Shown here in pieces: positions 1-7,798 of a DNA stretch of 64,000 nucleotides. The stretch is from Actinomycetes bacterium. Its GTDB lineage: Bacteria > Actinomycetota > Acidimicrobiia > Acidimicrobiales > RAAP-2. Position numbers and translations under genes: made by a program. Numbering within the stretch: the first letter of the stretch is position 1; the number at the start of each line of letters is the position of its first letter. Below the pieces are notes generated by a model, which worked only from the letters and a program-made list of their open reading frames with translations, was not told where the DNA came from and made no database searches. The DNA is taken from NCBI GenBank assembly GCA_021801235.1, contig JAJYYG010000115.1:1-64000 (forward strand). Direction: 5' to 3'.

Positions 1-147
1 GCGAGCGGTACGAGCTCCCCACGGGCTGTTCGCCCACACGAGGGCGGCCGCGGCCGCCGCGGTCAGCGCGGCGCCGGCCGCCACCTCCGAACGGGCGCCC
101 GGCGGGTCGGCCGGGTCCCGCGGCCGCCGGCGAGTCCCACGGCTCAC
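1..147 (-). CDS. nhaA: Na+/H+ antiporter NhaA, N-terminal fragment (runs off the window)
   Basis: Only the first 49 codons are inside the window. The GTG start at 147 overlaps the TGA of a small upstream frame (GTGA). After a basic N-terminus, the frame reads an Ala-rich helix ending in LVWANSPW, the signature at the end of the first membrane helix of NhaA antiporters. NhaA exchanges sodium for protons at the cytoplasmic membrane. The assignment rests on this one motif and its position relative to the start, so the family is likely, while function and completeness cannot be judged here. Confidence 0.7.
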   Translation of the reverse strand, partial: MSRGTRRRPRDPADPPGARSEVAAGAALTAAAAAALVWANSPWGARTAR

Positions 148-326
148 CGTTCGGCGGCGGTGGCGACCACCGGGTGCAGCCGGGCGACGGCGTGGCGCTG
201 CCCGTCTGCGGGGGAGCCCGGAGGGACGCTCCCGGCGGGTGCCGTCTGGGGGCGCCGACGTCGGGTCGACGTGACCAAGGGGCCGGCGTGCGGCCGGGCG
301 GGCGCCCTGCTAAGTGCCGACGCCAT
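144..326 (-). CDS. possible small Arg/Pro-rich protein overlapping nhaA
   Basis: This 60-codon frame has an ATG at 326, GC-rich third positions and a TGA that overlaps the nhaA GTG start, which is compatible with translational coupling. The product is basic, rich in Pro, Ala and Arg, and has no motif I recognise. It could equally be leader sequence of nhaA. The rest of positions 148-357 shows no other supported gene. Confidence 0.3.
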   Translation of the reverse strand: MASALSRAPARPHAGPLVTSTRRRRPQTAPAGSVPPGSPADGQRHAVARLHPVVATAAER

Positions 327-357
327 GTTCGTTGCAGACGCCCCGGTCAGCGGGCGC

Positions 358-507
358 TCACCCGTCACCGCCGTCTGTCGTGGCGGTGACGACCCGCCCG
401 CACCGCCTGCACCAGGCGGCCGGCGTCGCCCGGTCGCTCGGATGGACCAGCCCACCGCACTGCTCGCAGCGGAAGATGGTCGGGGATGGCCCGGTCGTCG
501 ACGTCAT
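358..507 (-). CDS. 49-residue zinc-ribbon protein
   Basis: This short minus-strand frame has its ATG at 507 and a TGA at 358-360. The product has two CxxC knuckles, CEQC (residues 14-17) and CRRC (33-36), 15 residues apart, a typical treble-clef or zinc-ribbon spacing. Third codon positions are strongly GC-rich, as in neighbouring genes, which supports real coding. It may bind nucleic acid or act as a small regulatory partner; no family is assigned. An 11-bp inverted repeat lies 11-21 bp upstream of the start codon. Confidence 0.6.
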   Translation of the reverse strand: MTSTTGPSPTIFRCEQCGGLVHPSDRATPAAWCRRCGRVVTATTDGGDG

Positions 508-517
508 GAGGCACGCA

Positions 518-528
518 TTGTGTCACAA
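518..528. promoter_or_regulatory. 11-bp inverted repeat upstream of the zinc-ribbon gene
   Basis: TTGTGTCACAA is a perfect 5-1-5 inverted repeat just upstream of the ATG at 507. It is AT-rich for this sequence and sits where a repressor would block transcription of the small gene. An operator role is inferred only from symmetry and position. Confidence 0.35.
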
Positions 529-565
529 CACCGGCGCAAGGCGTGGGATCCGCCGGTCCCGGGGA

Positions 566-1012
566 TCACCGCGCCGTCGGTGACGCGCCGGGGTCCAGGG
601 TGGACACCCACTCCGGCAACCGGCGCGGCCGACCCCTGGCATCCACGGCGCCGTGGACGGTGACGGCCGACGCCCGGACGGCGCCGTCCACGGTGAGGAG
701 GTAGGCCATCTGGAAGGAGGTGCGGGTCCGGTCCCCGACCACCAGGGAGACCTGCAGGTCCTCGTCGAAGCGGACGGGGAGCCGGTAGCGCACCAGCACC
801 TCGAGGACGGCGAAGTCCACGCCCCCCGCCCGCACCTGGTCGTAGGGGTGGCCGAGGTGCCGGAGGTAGGCGACCCGGGCCTCCTCCAGATAGGGCAGGT
901 AGGCGGCATGATGGATGATCCCCATGGCGTCGGTCTCGCAGAACCGGGGCCGGATGCCATGGACGAACGGGTACGACGACGGGTCCGACGGGGGGACGAG
1001 CGTCAACCTCAC
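566..1012 (-). CDS. acyl-CoA thioesterase, 4HBT/YbgC-FadM hotdog family
   Basis: The 148-residue product matches a single hotdog domain of the 4-hydroxybenzoyl-CoA thioesterase type. It has the N-terminal RFCETDAMGIIHHAAYLPYLEEAR-like signature: an acidic active-site residue, then the GxxHHxxYLxYLEE stretch of the long helix. These enzymes hydrolyse acyl-CoA thioesters in the cytoplasm. The GTG start at 1012 overlaps the TGA of the upstream gene (GTGA), so the two are probably translationally coupled. It is the last gene of the minus-strand operon at 566-4324, and its substrate is unknown. Confidence 0.8.
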   Translation of the reverse strand: MRLTLVPPSDPSSYPFVHGIRPRFCETDAMGIIHHAAYLPYLEEARVAYLRHLGHPYDQVRAGGVDFAVLEVLVRYRLPVRFDEDLQVSLVVGDRTRTSFQMAYLLTVDGAVRASAVTVHGAVDARGRPRRLPEWVSTLDPGASPTAR

Positions 1013-2010
1013 CGGCGGGTGCCTCCTCTGCTCGGGACCGGTTGGGGCTGGTTCCATTCGATCCACCCGAGACCCTGACGCCCGTCGCCGGTCGTGCAGC
1101 GCGCCATGGCGCGGGGGAACCGGCTCACCCGTCCGTCCGGCGCGGTGAGGAGCATCGGCCCGAAGGCGAGGGGCTCGATGGACACCTCCAGCGCTCCCGG
1201 TCGGACCAGGGCGTGGGCGGTGGTCACCAGGCCGTCGGCGTCGTAGGTCTCTGCGACGGTCAGCTGCTCGACGGCGAGGAGCGTCCGTCCCGGGGACTGG
1301 ACGTAACCGAACGCGAGCGGGTGCCCGGGGATCCGGATGTCCGCGAAGTGCAGGCGCGTCCCGTCGTCCAGCGCGAACGCGGCCCAGCACCAGCCGAACG
1401 TCCACCAGTCCCGGACCCCCCACGAGTGGTCGCGCTGGCCGGCCCCGGCGAGGGAGAAGCGCTCCTCCCCCACCGAGAGCTCCCCGGTGACCTGGCACGG
1501 GATCTCGTACCGGGTCGTGACGCCGTAGTGGTACGGAACCCCGGCGGTGGTCCAGCATGCCTCCATCGACAGCGTGGTCGGCTCCCCCGGGACACCCTGG
1601 TAGACCTCGACCGGGGACGAGAGCCGGTGGGCGGGGGCGGTGGCGTGCACGGCCATGGTCTCCAGAGGCGCGTCGCTGGTGCATTCGACGCCGAACCGTC
1701 CGGCAGCGCCCTCCGTCCCGTCCGGCGCCGGGGCGACGGCGAGGATCGAGCCCGGAGAAGGTCCCTGGCCCGGTGCGACCGGCAGGTCGTAGGCGACCGA
1801 GGCGGTCACCGGCCTCCCGGGTCCGACCACCATGGCGGTCCACCACGTCACCCCGAGGTTCGGATAGCGGCCGATCCGGGCGTACACGCCGAGCGTTCCG
1901 TCGTCGTCCACCGCATCGAAGTAGTAGGACTCGTTCCAGAGCGGATCGTCCTCGGCCCGGTGGAGGTGCTCGTCGGCGGGGTCCACGGTGTGGGGGGCGG
2001 GATCAGGCAT
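1009..2010 (-). CDS. DUF7064-type (CrtC/AttH-like fold) protein
   Basis: The 333-residue soluble protein contains RDHSWGVRDWW near its middle, followed by a beta-rich stretch (FADIRIPGHPLAFGY). This resembles lipocalin-like AttH/CrtC-related proteins that commonly neighbour phosphotransferase-fold genes in actinobacterial lipid or steroid clusters. The ATG at 2010 overlaps the end of the kinase-like gene by 8 bp. No catalytic role can be read from the sequence. A hydrophobic-ligand or tautomerase-like role is inferred from its operon partners. Confidence 0.6.
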   Translation of the reverse strand: MPDPAPHTVDPADEHLHRAEDDPLWNESYYFDAVDDDGTLGVYARIGRYPNLGVTWWTAMVVGPGRPVTASVAYDLPVAPGQGPSPGSILAVAPAPDGTEGAAGRFGVECTSDAPLETMAVHATAPAHRLSSPVEVYQGVPGEPTTLSMEACWTTAGVPYHYGVTTRYEIPCQVTGELSVGEERFSLAGAGQRDHSWGVRDWWTFGWCWAAFALDDGTRLHFADIRIPGHPLAFGYVQSPGRTLLAVEQLTVAETYDADGLVTTAHALVRPGALEVSIEPLAFGPMLLTAPDGRVSRFPRAMARCTTGDGRQGLGWIEWNQPQPVPSRGGTRR

Positions 2011-3100
2011 GGGGTCCTCCCGGAAGCAGGGTCTCGGCGGCGTTGTCGATGATCTGCTGCGCATGCCGGCGCGCGCTGGTCGCGAACATCGCGTCGCCGC
2101 GTTCGGTGCGGCGCACCAGCATGGAAGCGCCGATGGCCATGAGCAGCCCCCCGAAGGTGGACAGGCGGTAGTCCTCTCGGAGCTGGGCGAGAGGGTACCC
2201 GTCGACCCCCCGGGAGACCAGCGCATCGTGGTACGAGCAGAGCAGGTCCTCTTCGTGGTCCCGGCGGTCCTCGGTCGACAGGCTCCCACCGAGGAAGTAG
2301 GCGACGTCCGCCGCGGCGGATCCCCAAGACGCGGTCTGCCAGTCGACCACCCAGGGCCGGGGATCACCGGGGACGAAGAGGAGATTGTCGAGACGGAAGT
2401 CCCCGTGCGTCGCCGTTCCCGGTCCGGTGGCCCGGGAGAGCCACGGCTCCATGACGGACACGAACCGCTCGCACACGCCCACATGCTCGGGTTCGAGCTG
2501 GTCGCCGTAGCGTTCGAGGAATCCCGGAAGGAGCGGGGTGACCAGGGAGGTCGTGAAGGCGGCCGACTCGGGTGAGGCGCGGTTCAGCCAGCGCAGCGCC
2601 CCGACGTCGGGAGATCCCCAGACCGGTCCGTGGAGCGCCGCCATCTCGTCGAGGGCGGCGGCGGCCACGTCAGCGTCGCAGCCGGCCAGCTGCTCGCCCT
2701 GCTCTCCCTCCGACACGTCGTCGAGGACGAGGACGAACCACCCGGCGCTCCCGTCGTACCAGCCGAAGTGGCAGGCCGGCATGCGGGTGCCGATCCGGCC
2801 CGCGACGTCGGCGTAGAACGACACCTCGATCTCGTAGGCGCGGGTCGCCAGGCCGGTCGAGCGGCTCTGCTCGTCGGAGGACGCGCACTTGACGATCACC
2901 GAGGCCGGTCCCGACCCGGCGGGCTCGGTCGCCAGCCTCAACCGGTAGGTGTCCGCCATCTGTCCGGTCCCGACCGGTGCGGACGAGGTGACCGCTGCCG
3001 ACGCGGCGGGCGGGAGCGCCCCGGACGTCCGCAGCACCGTGGTCAGCCACCGGTCGTCCACCTCGGTGATCGAGCGCACGCCCTGGGGAGCCGCCGTCAT
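2003..3100 (-). CDS. aminoglycoside-phosphotransferase/choline-kinase-fold protein
   Basis: The 365-residue product has an APH-type kinase fold: a Lys in the N-lobe (VIVKCAS), the catalytic loop HGDFRLDNLLF with its Asp, and the metal-binding VVDWQTASWG. It would transfer phosphate from ATP to a small molecule, probably not an antibiotic, since this subfamily is widespread in actinobacterial catabolic operons. The ATG at 3100 overlaps the upstream stop (ATGA), and the end overlaps the next gene by 8 bp. The acceptor is unknown. Confidence 0.8.
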   Translation of the reverse strand: MTAAPQGVRSITEVDDRWLTTVLRTSGALPPAASAAVTSSAPVGTGQMADTYRLRLATEPAGSGPASVIVKCASSDEQSRSTGLATRAYEIEVSFYADVAGRIGTRMPACHFGWYDGSAGWFVLVLDDVSEGEQGEQLAGCDADVAAAALDEMAALHGPVWGSPDVGALRWLNRASPESAAFTTSLVTPLLPGFLERYGDQLEPEHVGVCERFVSVMEPWLSRATGPGTATHGDFRLDNLLFVPGDPRPWVVDWQTASWGSAAADVAYFLGGSLSTEDRRDHEEDLLCSYHDALVSRGVDGYPLAQLREDYRLSTFGGLLMAIGASMLVRRTERGDAMFATSARRHAQQIIDNAAETLLPGGPHA

Positions 3101-3720
3101 CCGCCCATCCCCGGTGGCCGGGACGGTCGTCCCGGCCCGCCGGTGACCGGATCCGGTCGGTCGTCGTCCTCGGTCCGCAGCGCGCGGGACATCACCGCAT
3201 GCTGGAGGTACATGCCCGCCACGTAGGTGAGCTCGAGCAGCGCCTCGTCGCCGAGCCGGTCGCGCAGCCGGTCGAAGAGCGCATCGGGGACCCGTCCCCG
3301 GTCGAACACCAGGCAGTCCGCGAACCCGAGCACCAACCGGTCCGTCTCGTCGAACACCTCCGATGCCGGCCAGGCGGGGACCGCACCGACCACCTCGTCG
3401 GAGACCCCCAGCGCCGACAGCGCCTTTGCGTGCTGCGAGTACACGAACGAGCTCCCCACCGCCCACCCCACCCGGGTCTGGGCGAGCTCCCGCAGGCGCG
3501 GGTCGAGGACCCGTCTGGGGCTCTGGTACAGGGCGAAGCCCTGGACCGCGTGCTCGAGCACATCCGGGACGAGGGCGAACACGGTCCACCAGTCGCCCCG
3601 GGAGCCGTCGGCGGTCCCCGGGTCGGCGACCGGGTCCCGCTCCCCGAAGAGGTGGTCGTACATCAGGCGGACGATCGGAGCTTCCACCTCATCCCGGGGG
3701 ACCTGCCGCAGTCTGGGCAC
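3097..3720 (-). CDS. carboxymuconolactone decarboxylase/AhpD-like protein
   Basis: This all-helical protein of about 207 residues contains LRELAQTRVGWAVGSSFVYSQH, which resembles the CMD core (E...CxxH in AhpD), but Ser-Ser-Phe-Val replaces the redox cysteines. That argues against peroxidase activity. A GTG at 3720 is chosen because it follows the VOC stop at 3728. It lies in the operon between the VOC enzyme and the kinase-like gene, so a role in processing a ring-cleavage or lactone intermediate is possible but unproven. Confidence 0.65.
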   Translation of the reverse strand: MPRLRQVPRDEVEAPIVRLMYDHLFGERDPVADPGTADGSRGDWWTVFALVPDVLEHAVQGFALYQSPRRVLDPRLRELAQTRVGWAVGSSFVYSQHAKALSALGVSDEVVGAVPAWPASEVFDETDRLVLGFADCLVFDRGRVPDALFDRLRDRLGDEALLELTYVAGMYLQHAVMSRALRTEDDDRPDPVTGGPGRPSRPPGMGG

Positions 3721-3727
3721 CTTCGGG

Positions 3728-4324
3728 TCAGCGGCCCGCGGCGACCACGTCGGTGGCCCGGGCCGGCGCGTGCGACACGTCGTCGGCGCCCAGCCGGCGC
3801 GTCCAGCAGGCGAACTCGAGGAGGATCCCGTCGGGGTCGAGGAAGTAGAGGGAACGGATGAAGACGCCGGGGTGGACGCGGTCGGCGATCCCCCACTCGC
3901 TGTCGTCGTGGTTGGCGACCTCGGTGCAGTCGACACCCGCGTCGACGAGGCGGTCGCGGTACTCGTCGATCCGGTCCGCCGGCACGGAGAACGCCACGTG
4001 GTTCATCGACCCGATGGCGCTGGTCAGGCTGGCACGGTCGGGACGTCCCGCCGGGGCCGATACCCCGGGGACCCCGTCGGGTGCGTCGGGGAACCAGAAG
4101 AACGCGAGGCAGTCGCCACCGCCGCAGTCGAAGAAGAAGTGCTGGCCCATCCCGGCGGGCAACTGGATGGTCTTCACCAGGCGCAGGCCGAGGACGCGCC
4201 CGTAGAAGTCGACGGTCCGCTCCATGTCCCGACAGACCAGGGCCAGGTGGTTGATGCCGCCGAGGGCGAACCCCACACCCCCGGCCTCGTCGGAGTCCTG
4301 TGCCGCGCCGCTGTTCTGTGCCAT
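3728..4324 (-). CDS. VOC-family (glyoxalase/extradiol dioxygenase fold) protein
   Basis: The 198-residue product has two beta-alpha-beta-beta-beta units: INHLALVCRDMERTVDFYGRVLGL at the N-terminus and MNHVAFSVPADRIDEYRDRL plus LYFLDPDGILLEFACW at the C-terminus. His, His and Glu residues sit where VOC enzymes bind metal. The ATG at 4324 is preceded by GGGGGAGGAC, a strong ribosome binding site. It is the first gene of the 566-4324 operon. It may be an epimerase, dioxygenase or lyase; the sequence does not say which. Confidence 0.75.
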   Translation of the reverse strand: MAQNSGAAQDSDEAGGVGFALGGINHLALVCRDMERTVDFYGRVLGLRLVKTIQLPAGMGQHFFFDCGGGDCLAFFWFPDAPDGVPGVSAPAGRPDRASLTSAIGSMNHVAFSVPADRIDEYRDRLVDAGVDCTEVANHDDSEWGIADRVHPGVFIRSLYFLDPDGILLEFACWTRRLGADDVSHAPARATDVVAAGR

Positions 4325-4366
4325 GTCCTCCCCCTCCCCGACGTCGGCCTCAGTCTCACACACGCC

Positions 4367-5572
4367 CTACGCGTTGAACCCTACGCCGCTGCCGGAACCG
4401 CCGGTGTCCTCTTGGGGCACCGTCCAGACCAGCCGGGTCCCCCCGCCGTCGCCGGCACCGACCGTGAGGGTCCCCCCCCGCTTGGCGGCGCGCTGGCCGA
4501 GGTTGTGGAGACCCAGACCTCCTCCGCCCGACCTGCGACCGGCGGACCCGGTGCCGCCGCCCCCTGCACCCTCTGCGATCCCCCGCCCGTCGTCGGTCAC
4601 CGTCACCGTCACCGACCCTGCCCGGGTCGACACGGCCACCGACACCCGATCGGCGGCAGCGTGGCGCGCCACGTTCGACAGCGCCTCCCGGAGGACGGCG
4701 AGGACGTCGTCGGCGGTCCCCGCCGTGACCGCGTGCTCCACCGGGCCGTCGAAGACGAGCTGGGGCGTCGCTCCGAGCACGGGGGCCAGCTCCTCCAGGA
4801 GGTCGAGCACCGCCCGCCGGAACCCTGCCTGCAGCGGGGCGACCTCGAGGTCGAAGATGGTGGTTCGGACCTGGCGGATCGTCTCGTCGAGCTGGTCGAT
4901 CGCCTCGGCCAACCGGCCGGCGACGTCCTCCTGGTCGGCCACCCGCGCGGTTCCCTGGAGCGAGAGCCCGACGGCGAACAGCCGTTGGATCACCGTGTCG
5001 TGGAGGTCCCGTGCGATCCGGTCCCGGTCCTCGACCAGGGTGAGCGTCCGGAGCCGCTCGTGCAGCCGGGCGTTCTCGACGGCGAAACCCGCGGCCACGG
5101 CCAGGGCGGACACCAGGTCCTCGTCCTCGTCGGTGAACTCCGCGGCGCCCTGCTTCTCGGTCAGGTAGAGGGTGCCGTAGACCTCCTCGCGCACCCGCAC
5201 CGGGACCCCGAGGAAGCTGGCCATCGCCGGGTGGCCGGGCGGGAAGCCCACCGCGGCCGGGTGCCGGCGCAGATCGGCGAGCCGGATCGGGTGCGGATGG
5301 CGGAGCGCCACTCCGAGGACACCGCGGCCGGTCGGAGGCGGGCCGATCCCGCGAGCGGTGTCGTCCGCGATGCCCACGGTCACGAACTGCTCGAGGCGCT
5401 CGCCGTCGGGGGCGATGACGCCGAGGGCGCCGTAGCGGGCATCGGCCAGGGCCGCCGCCTCGCCCACGACGTGCCGGAGCACCACCGGCAACCGCAGGTC
5501 GGACTGGACGAGAAGCGTCGCCTCCATCAGGCGCCGGAGGGCATCCGGGTTTTCGATCCGATGGTACGGCAT
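4367..5572 (-). CDS. DevS/DosT-like heme GAF sensor histidine kinase
   Basis: The 401-residue protein has one GAF domain (about 15-170), a HisKA_3 dimerisation region with RIARDLHDTVIQRLF (phosphoacceptor His191) and an HATPase domain ending near LGLHNLGQRA. The GAF stretch GFPPGHPAMASFLGVPVR resembles the heme-binding GAF-A of mycobacterial DevS, and His114 aligns with its proximal heme His. Unlike DevS, only one GAF domain is present. It should sense O2, NO, CO or redox state and phosphorylate the divergent response regulator at 5680. ATG 5572 is preferred over an in-frame GTG at 5596. Confidence 0.8.
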   Translation of the reverse strand: MPYHRIENPDALRRLMEATLLVQSDLRLPVVLRHVVGEAAALADARYGALGVIAPDGERLEQFVTVGIADDTARGIGPPPTGRGVLGVALRHPHPIRLADLRRHPAAVGFPPGHPAMASFLGVPVRVREEVYGTLYLTEKQGAAEFTDEDEDLVSALAVAAGFAVENARLHERLRTLTLVEDRDRIARDLHDTVIQRLFAVGLSLQGTARVADQEDVAGRLAEAIDQLDETIRQVRTTIFDLEVAPLQAGFRRAVLDLLEELAPVLGATPQLVFDGPVEHAVTAGTADDVLAVLREALSNVARHAAADRVSVAVSTRAGSVTVTVTDDGRGIAEGAGGGGTGSAGRRSGGGGLGLHNLGQRAAKRGGTLTVGAGDGGGTRLVWTVPQEDTGGSGSGVGFNA

Positions 5573-5679
5573 CACGTCGAGCGTACCGCCGACCACCGGC
5601 GTGGGTCCCGTGGAGGATGGGACGGGTCCGTGTCTCGGCGGCCCATGCCGTGCCCGCCCGGATGTGCGAGGATCACGCG

Positions 5680-6354
5680 GTGACCGTTCGCATCTTCCTC
5701 CTCGACGACCACGAGGTGGTCCGGGCCGGGATCCGGTCGCTCCTCGAAACGGAGGAGGACATGGAAGTCGTCGGCGAGGCAGGCTCCGCCGGCGACGCGC
5801 TCGATCGTATCGCCGCCCTGGTGCCCGACGTCGCCATCTTGGATGTGCGCCTCCCGGACGGATCGGGGATCGAAGTGTGCCGCGAGATCCGGTCCCGCCA
5901 GCCGGAGACGGCGTGCCTCATCCTCACGTCCTATGCGGACGACGAGGCGATGTTCGGCGCCATCATGGCGGGGGCGGCCGGATACGTGCTCAAGCAGGTC
6001 GGCGGGTCGGACTTGATCTCGGATGTGCGGCGGGTGGGTGCCGGCGCCTCACTCCTCGATCCGGCCGTCACGCGCCGGGTCGCGGAGCGTGTGCGGGGCG
6101 CCGCCGCCGCCGAGGAGCGCCTCGCCTCCCTCACCACCCAGGAGGAGCGCATCCTCGGCCTGATCGTCGAAGGGCGGACCAACCGTCAGATCGCCGAGAC
6201 CATGTTCCTGGCGGAGAAGACGGTGAAGAACTACGTCTCCAACCTCCTCGCCAAGCTGGGCATGCACCACCGCACGGAAGCCGCCGTCTTCGCCGACCGA
6301 TACTCCCGTCAGCACGGGGACCACGGGGTCGACCCCGGTTCGGGCGGGACCTGA
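5680..6354 (+). CDS. DevR/DosR-like NarL-family response regulator
   Basis: The 224-residue regulator has a receiver domain with Asp9, Asp10 and phosphoacceptor Asp55 (AILDVRLPDG), the switch Thr of CLILTSY, and a C-terminal LuxR/NarL helix-turn-helix. Its recognition helix AEKTVKNYVSNLLAKLGM nearly equals that of mycobacterial DevR, including the Lys and Asn residues that contact the DevR box. The GTG at 5680 follows GAGGA. It is divergent from its kinase gene. DevR-box-like sequences near several following genes suggest that it controls them. Confidence 0.85.
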   Translation: MTVRIFLLDDHEVVRAGIRSLLETEEDMEVVGEAGSAGDALDRIAALVPDVAILDVRLPDGSGIEVCREIRSRQPETACLILTSYADDEAMFGAIMAGAAGYVLKQVGGSDLISDVRRVGAGASLLDPAVTRRVAERVRGAAAAEERLASLTTQEERILGLIVEGRTNRQIAETMFLAEKTVKNYVSNLLAKLGMHHRTEAAVFADRYSRQHGDHGVDPGSGGT

Positions 6355-6365
6355 CGGGCTGCCCC

Positions 6366-6382
6366 GGCCGGCGGTGCCGGCC
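6366..6382. terminator. GC-rich hairpin between convergent genes
   Basis: GGCCGGC-ggt-GCCGGCC is a perfect 7-bp stem with a 3-base loop between the response regulator (ends 6354) and the convergent gene ending at 6410. There is no U tract. Its position fits a bidirectional terminator. Confidence 0.45.
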
Positions 6383-6409
6383 CCCGGCCGGTCGCCCGGA
6401 GGGTGGTCC

Positions 6410-6727
6410 CTATGCGGGAGCCCCGCCCGTCCCGCCCAGGTCGAGACCGTGTTCCGCCAGAGCGTGCTCCAGCTCGCTCCGCCCCCGGGAGGGATGGGTG
6501 AAGTGCTCGGGCCCCCGGTCGATCCCGAGCTGGCGTCCCGCGTGCAGCAGGGCCAGGTCGTACTCCAGCTCGGCCGAGAGGTCGTCGACCAGGCCCCGCG
6601 CCCGCCCAGCGAGGCGGGCCCGGCGTTCCGCGAGGAAGGCGTGGAGCTCCGACCGGGACATGGGGGGATGGCCAGCGCTCTCCCTCGACTCGAACAGCTC
6701 CGCCAGGAGCTGGTGGTACATCGCCAT
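6410..6727 (-). CDS. small helical protein of unknown function
   Basis: The 105-residue product is mostly alpha-helical and charged (MYHQLLAELFESRES, LVDDLSAELEYDLALLHAGR). No domain is recognised. ATG 6727 is chosen; an alternative start lies at 6769. It is separated by about 70 bp from the cytochrome b gene upstream and may be its operon tail. Codon use matches its neighbours, so it is likely real. Confidence 0.5.
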   Translation of the reverse strand: MAMYHQLLAELFESRESAGHPPMSRSELHAFLAERRARLAGRARGLVDDLSAELEYDLALLHAGRQLGIDRGPEHFTHPSRGRSELEHALAEHGLDLGGTGGAPA

Positions 6728-6796
6728 GGCGTCGCCCCTTCCCGGCGCACGGCCGTCTGTGCCGGCCACACCCGCCGGACCGTCCGAGCGGGGCCG

Positions 6797-7798
6797 CTAC
6801 GTCTTTGCCGAGGCACCCGGAGCGGTGGCCAGGCTCCGGTAGTGCTGTCGCCAGATCAGGCGGTAGACCCGGCTCCAGCGGGGGACCGAGCGCAACCCCG
6901 GGATGAACGGCACCAGGATCATCACCAGGCTGAGCAGCATCATGATCGCCCAGACCTGGAGGTCCCCGCTGGAGGACGAGTTCATCGGGGGCACCTGGTA
7001 CCAGAGGGTGTACAGCCACAGCCACGCCTGACCGGGGTAGTTGCCCGTCTCGTTCATCATCCCCCACTGGTTGCCCTGGAGATGTTGGGCCCCGGCGAGG
7101 TCCGAGAGGTAGTTGCCGTCGGCGATGAACAGCAACGGCTTGGTGTAGTCGGTCGAGTAGAACTGCTTGGAGCTGACCAGCGCCCCGTCCAGGGCGCCGC
7201 TGCGGGCCATCGAGGTCAGGTCGCCGATGATGGCGCCCACCGGGCCGTAGCTCCCGGGGGCGACGTGGAGCACGCCGTTGGAGAAGGTGGCGTTGGCCAC
7301 CGCCTTCTCGTAGGCGGCGGTCCAGGCCTGCTGCTGGCTGGCCGGGGCCGCCTGGTACCGGTCGAGAGCTGCCCTGACGTCCGGACGGTCGGGCAGGGTC
7401 CGCAGGGGGCCGATGACGAAGTCCTGGGCGGTGTTGATGGGGATGTGCACCCCGACCCACTTCTCCGGGCTGAAGAAGCCGATCGACTGGGTGTCGTTCG
7501 AACCGGTGTTGTAGGGGGGCCCGTAGGTGGCCGACTCGCTCGTCCCGTCCAGCTCGGTGATGGCCGTCTGGGCGAAGTCCACCGGATTGTTGGTCGACCA
7601 GCTCCGCACCGTGACCGGTGTCTCGTCCGGGGAGGAGAAGGCCACGGTCAACAGGACGACGAGGAGCGCGACCACCCCCAGGGCGACGAGGAACTCCTTC
7701 ACCAGGTCGTACCGCACGTACGCGCCGTGCCACTCGACGACGTCGCGGTCCGGCTTGAACGAACGCGAGCGGCGCTCGGATCGGGATGTCGGGGACAT
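6797..7798 (-). CDS. membrane partner of cytochrome b with a large outer domain
   Basis: The 333-residue protein has a transmembrane helix at about 35-55 (FLVALGVVALLVVLLTVAF), then about 200 extracytoplasmic residues, then one or two helices (WAIMMLLSLVMILVPFIPG) and a basic tail. The position downstream of a b6-like cytochrome suggests a subunit IV-like role, yet the PEWY quinol-site motif is absent and the long outer domain is unusual. The start ATG overlaps the cytochrome b stop (TGATG), implying coupling. It is probably part of a quinone-handling membrane complex of unknown electron acceptor. Confidence 0.6.
   Translation of the reverse strand: MSPTSRSERRSRSFKPDRDVVEWHGAYVRYDLVKEFLVALGVVALLVVLLTVAFSSPDETPVTVRSWSTNNPVDFAQTAITELDGTSESATYGPPYNTGSNDTQSIGFFSPEKWVGVHIPINTAQDFVIGPLRTLPDRPDVRAALDRYQAAPASQQQAWTAAYEKAVANATFSNGVLHVAPGSYGPVGAIIGDLTSMARSGALDGALVSSKQFYSTDYTKPLLFIADGNYLSDLAGAQHLQGNQWGMMNETGNYPGQAWLWLYTLWYQVPPMNSSSSGDLQVWAIMMLLSLVMILVPFIPGLRSVPRWSRVYRLIWRQHYRSLATAPGASAKT

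Noticed and set aside
5573-5679. GTCCC...GGGAC pair in the promoter region between the kinase and regulator genes as a DevR box
   Set aside because: The half-sites face the wrong way and are too far apart compared with the consensus.
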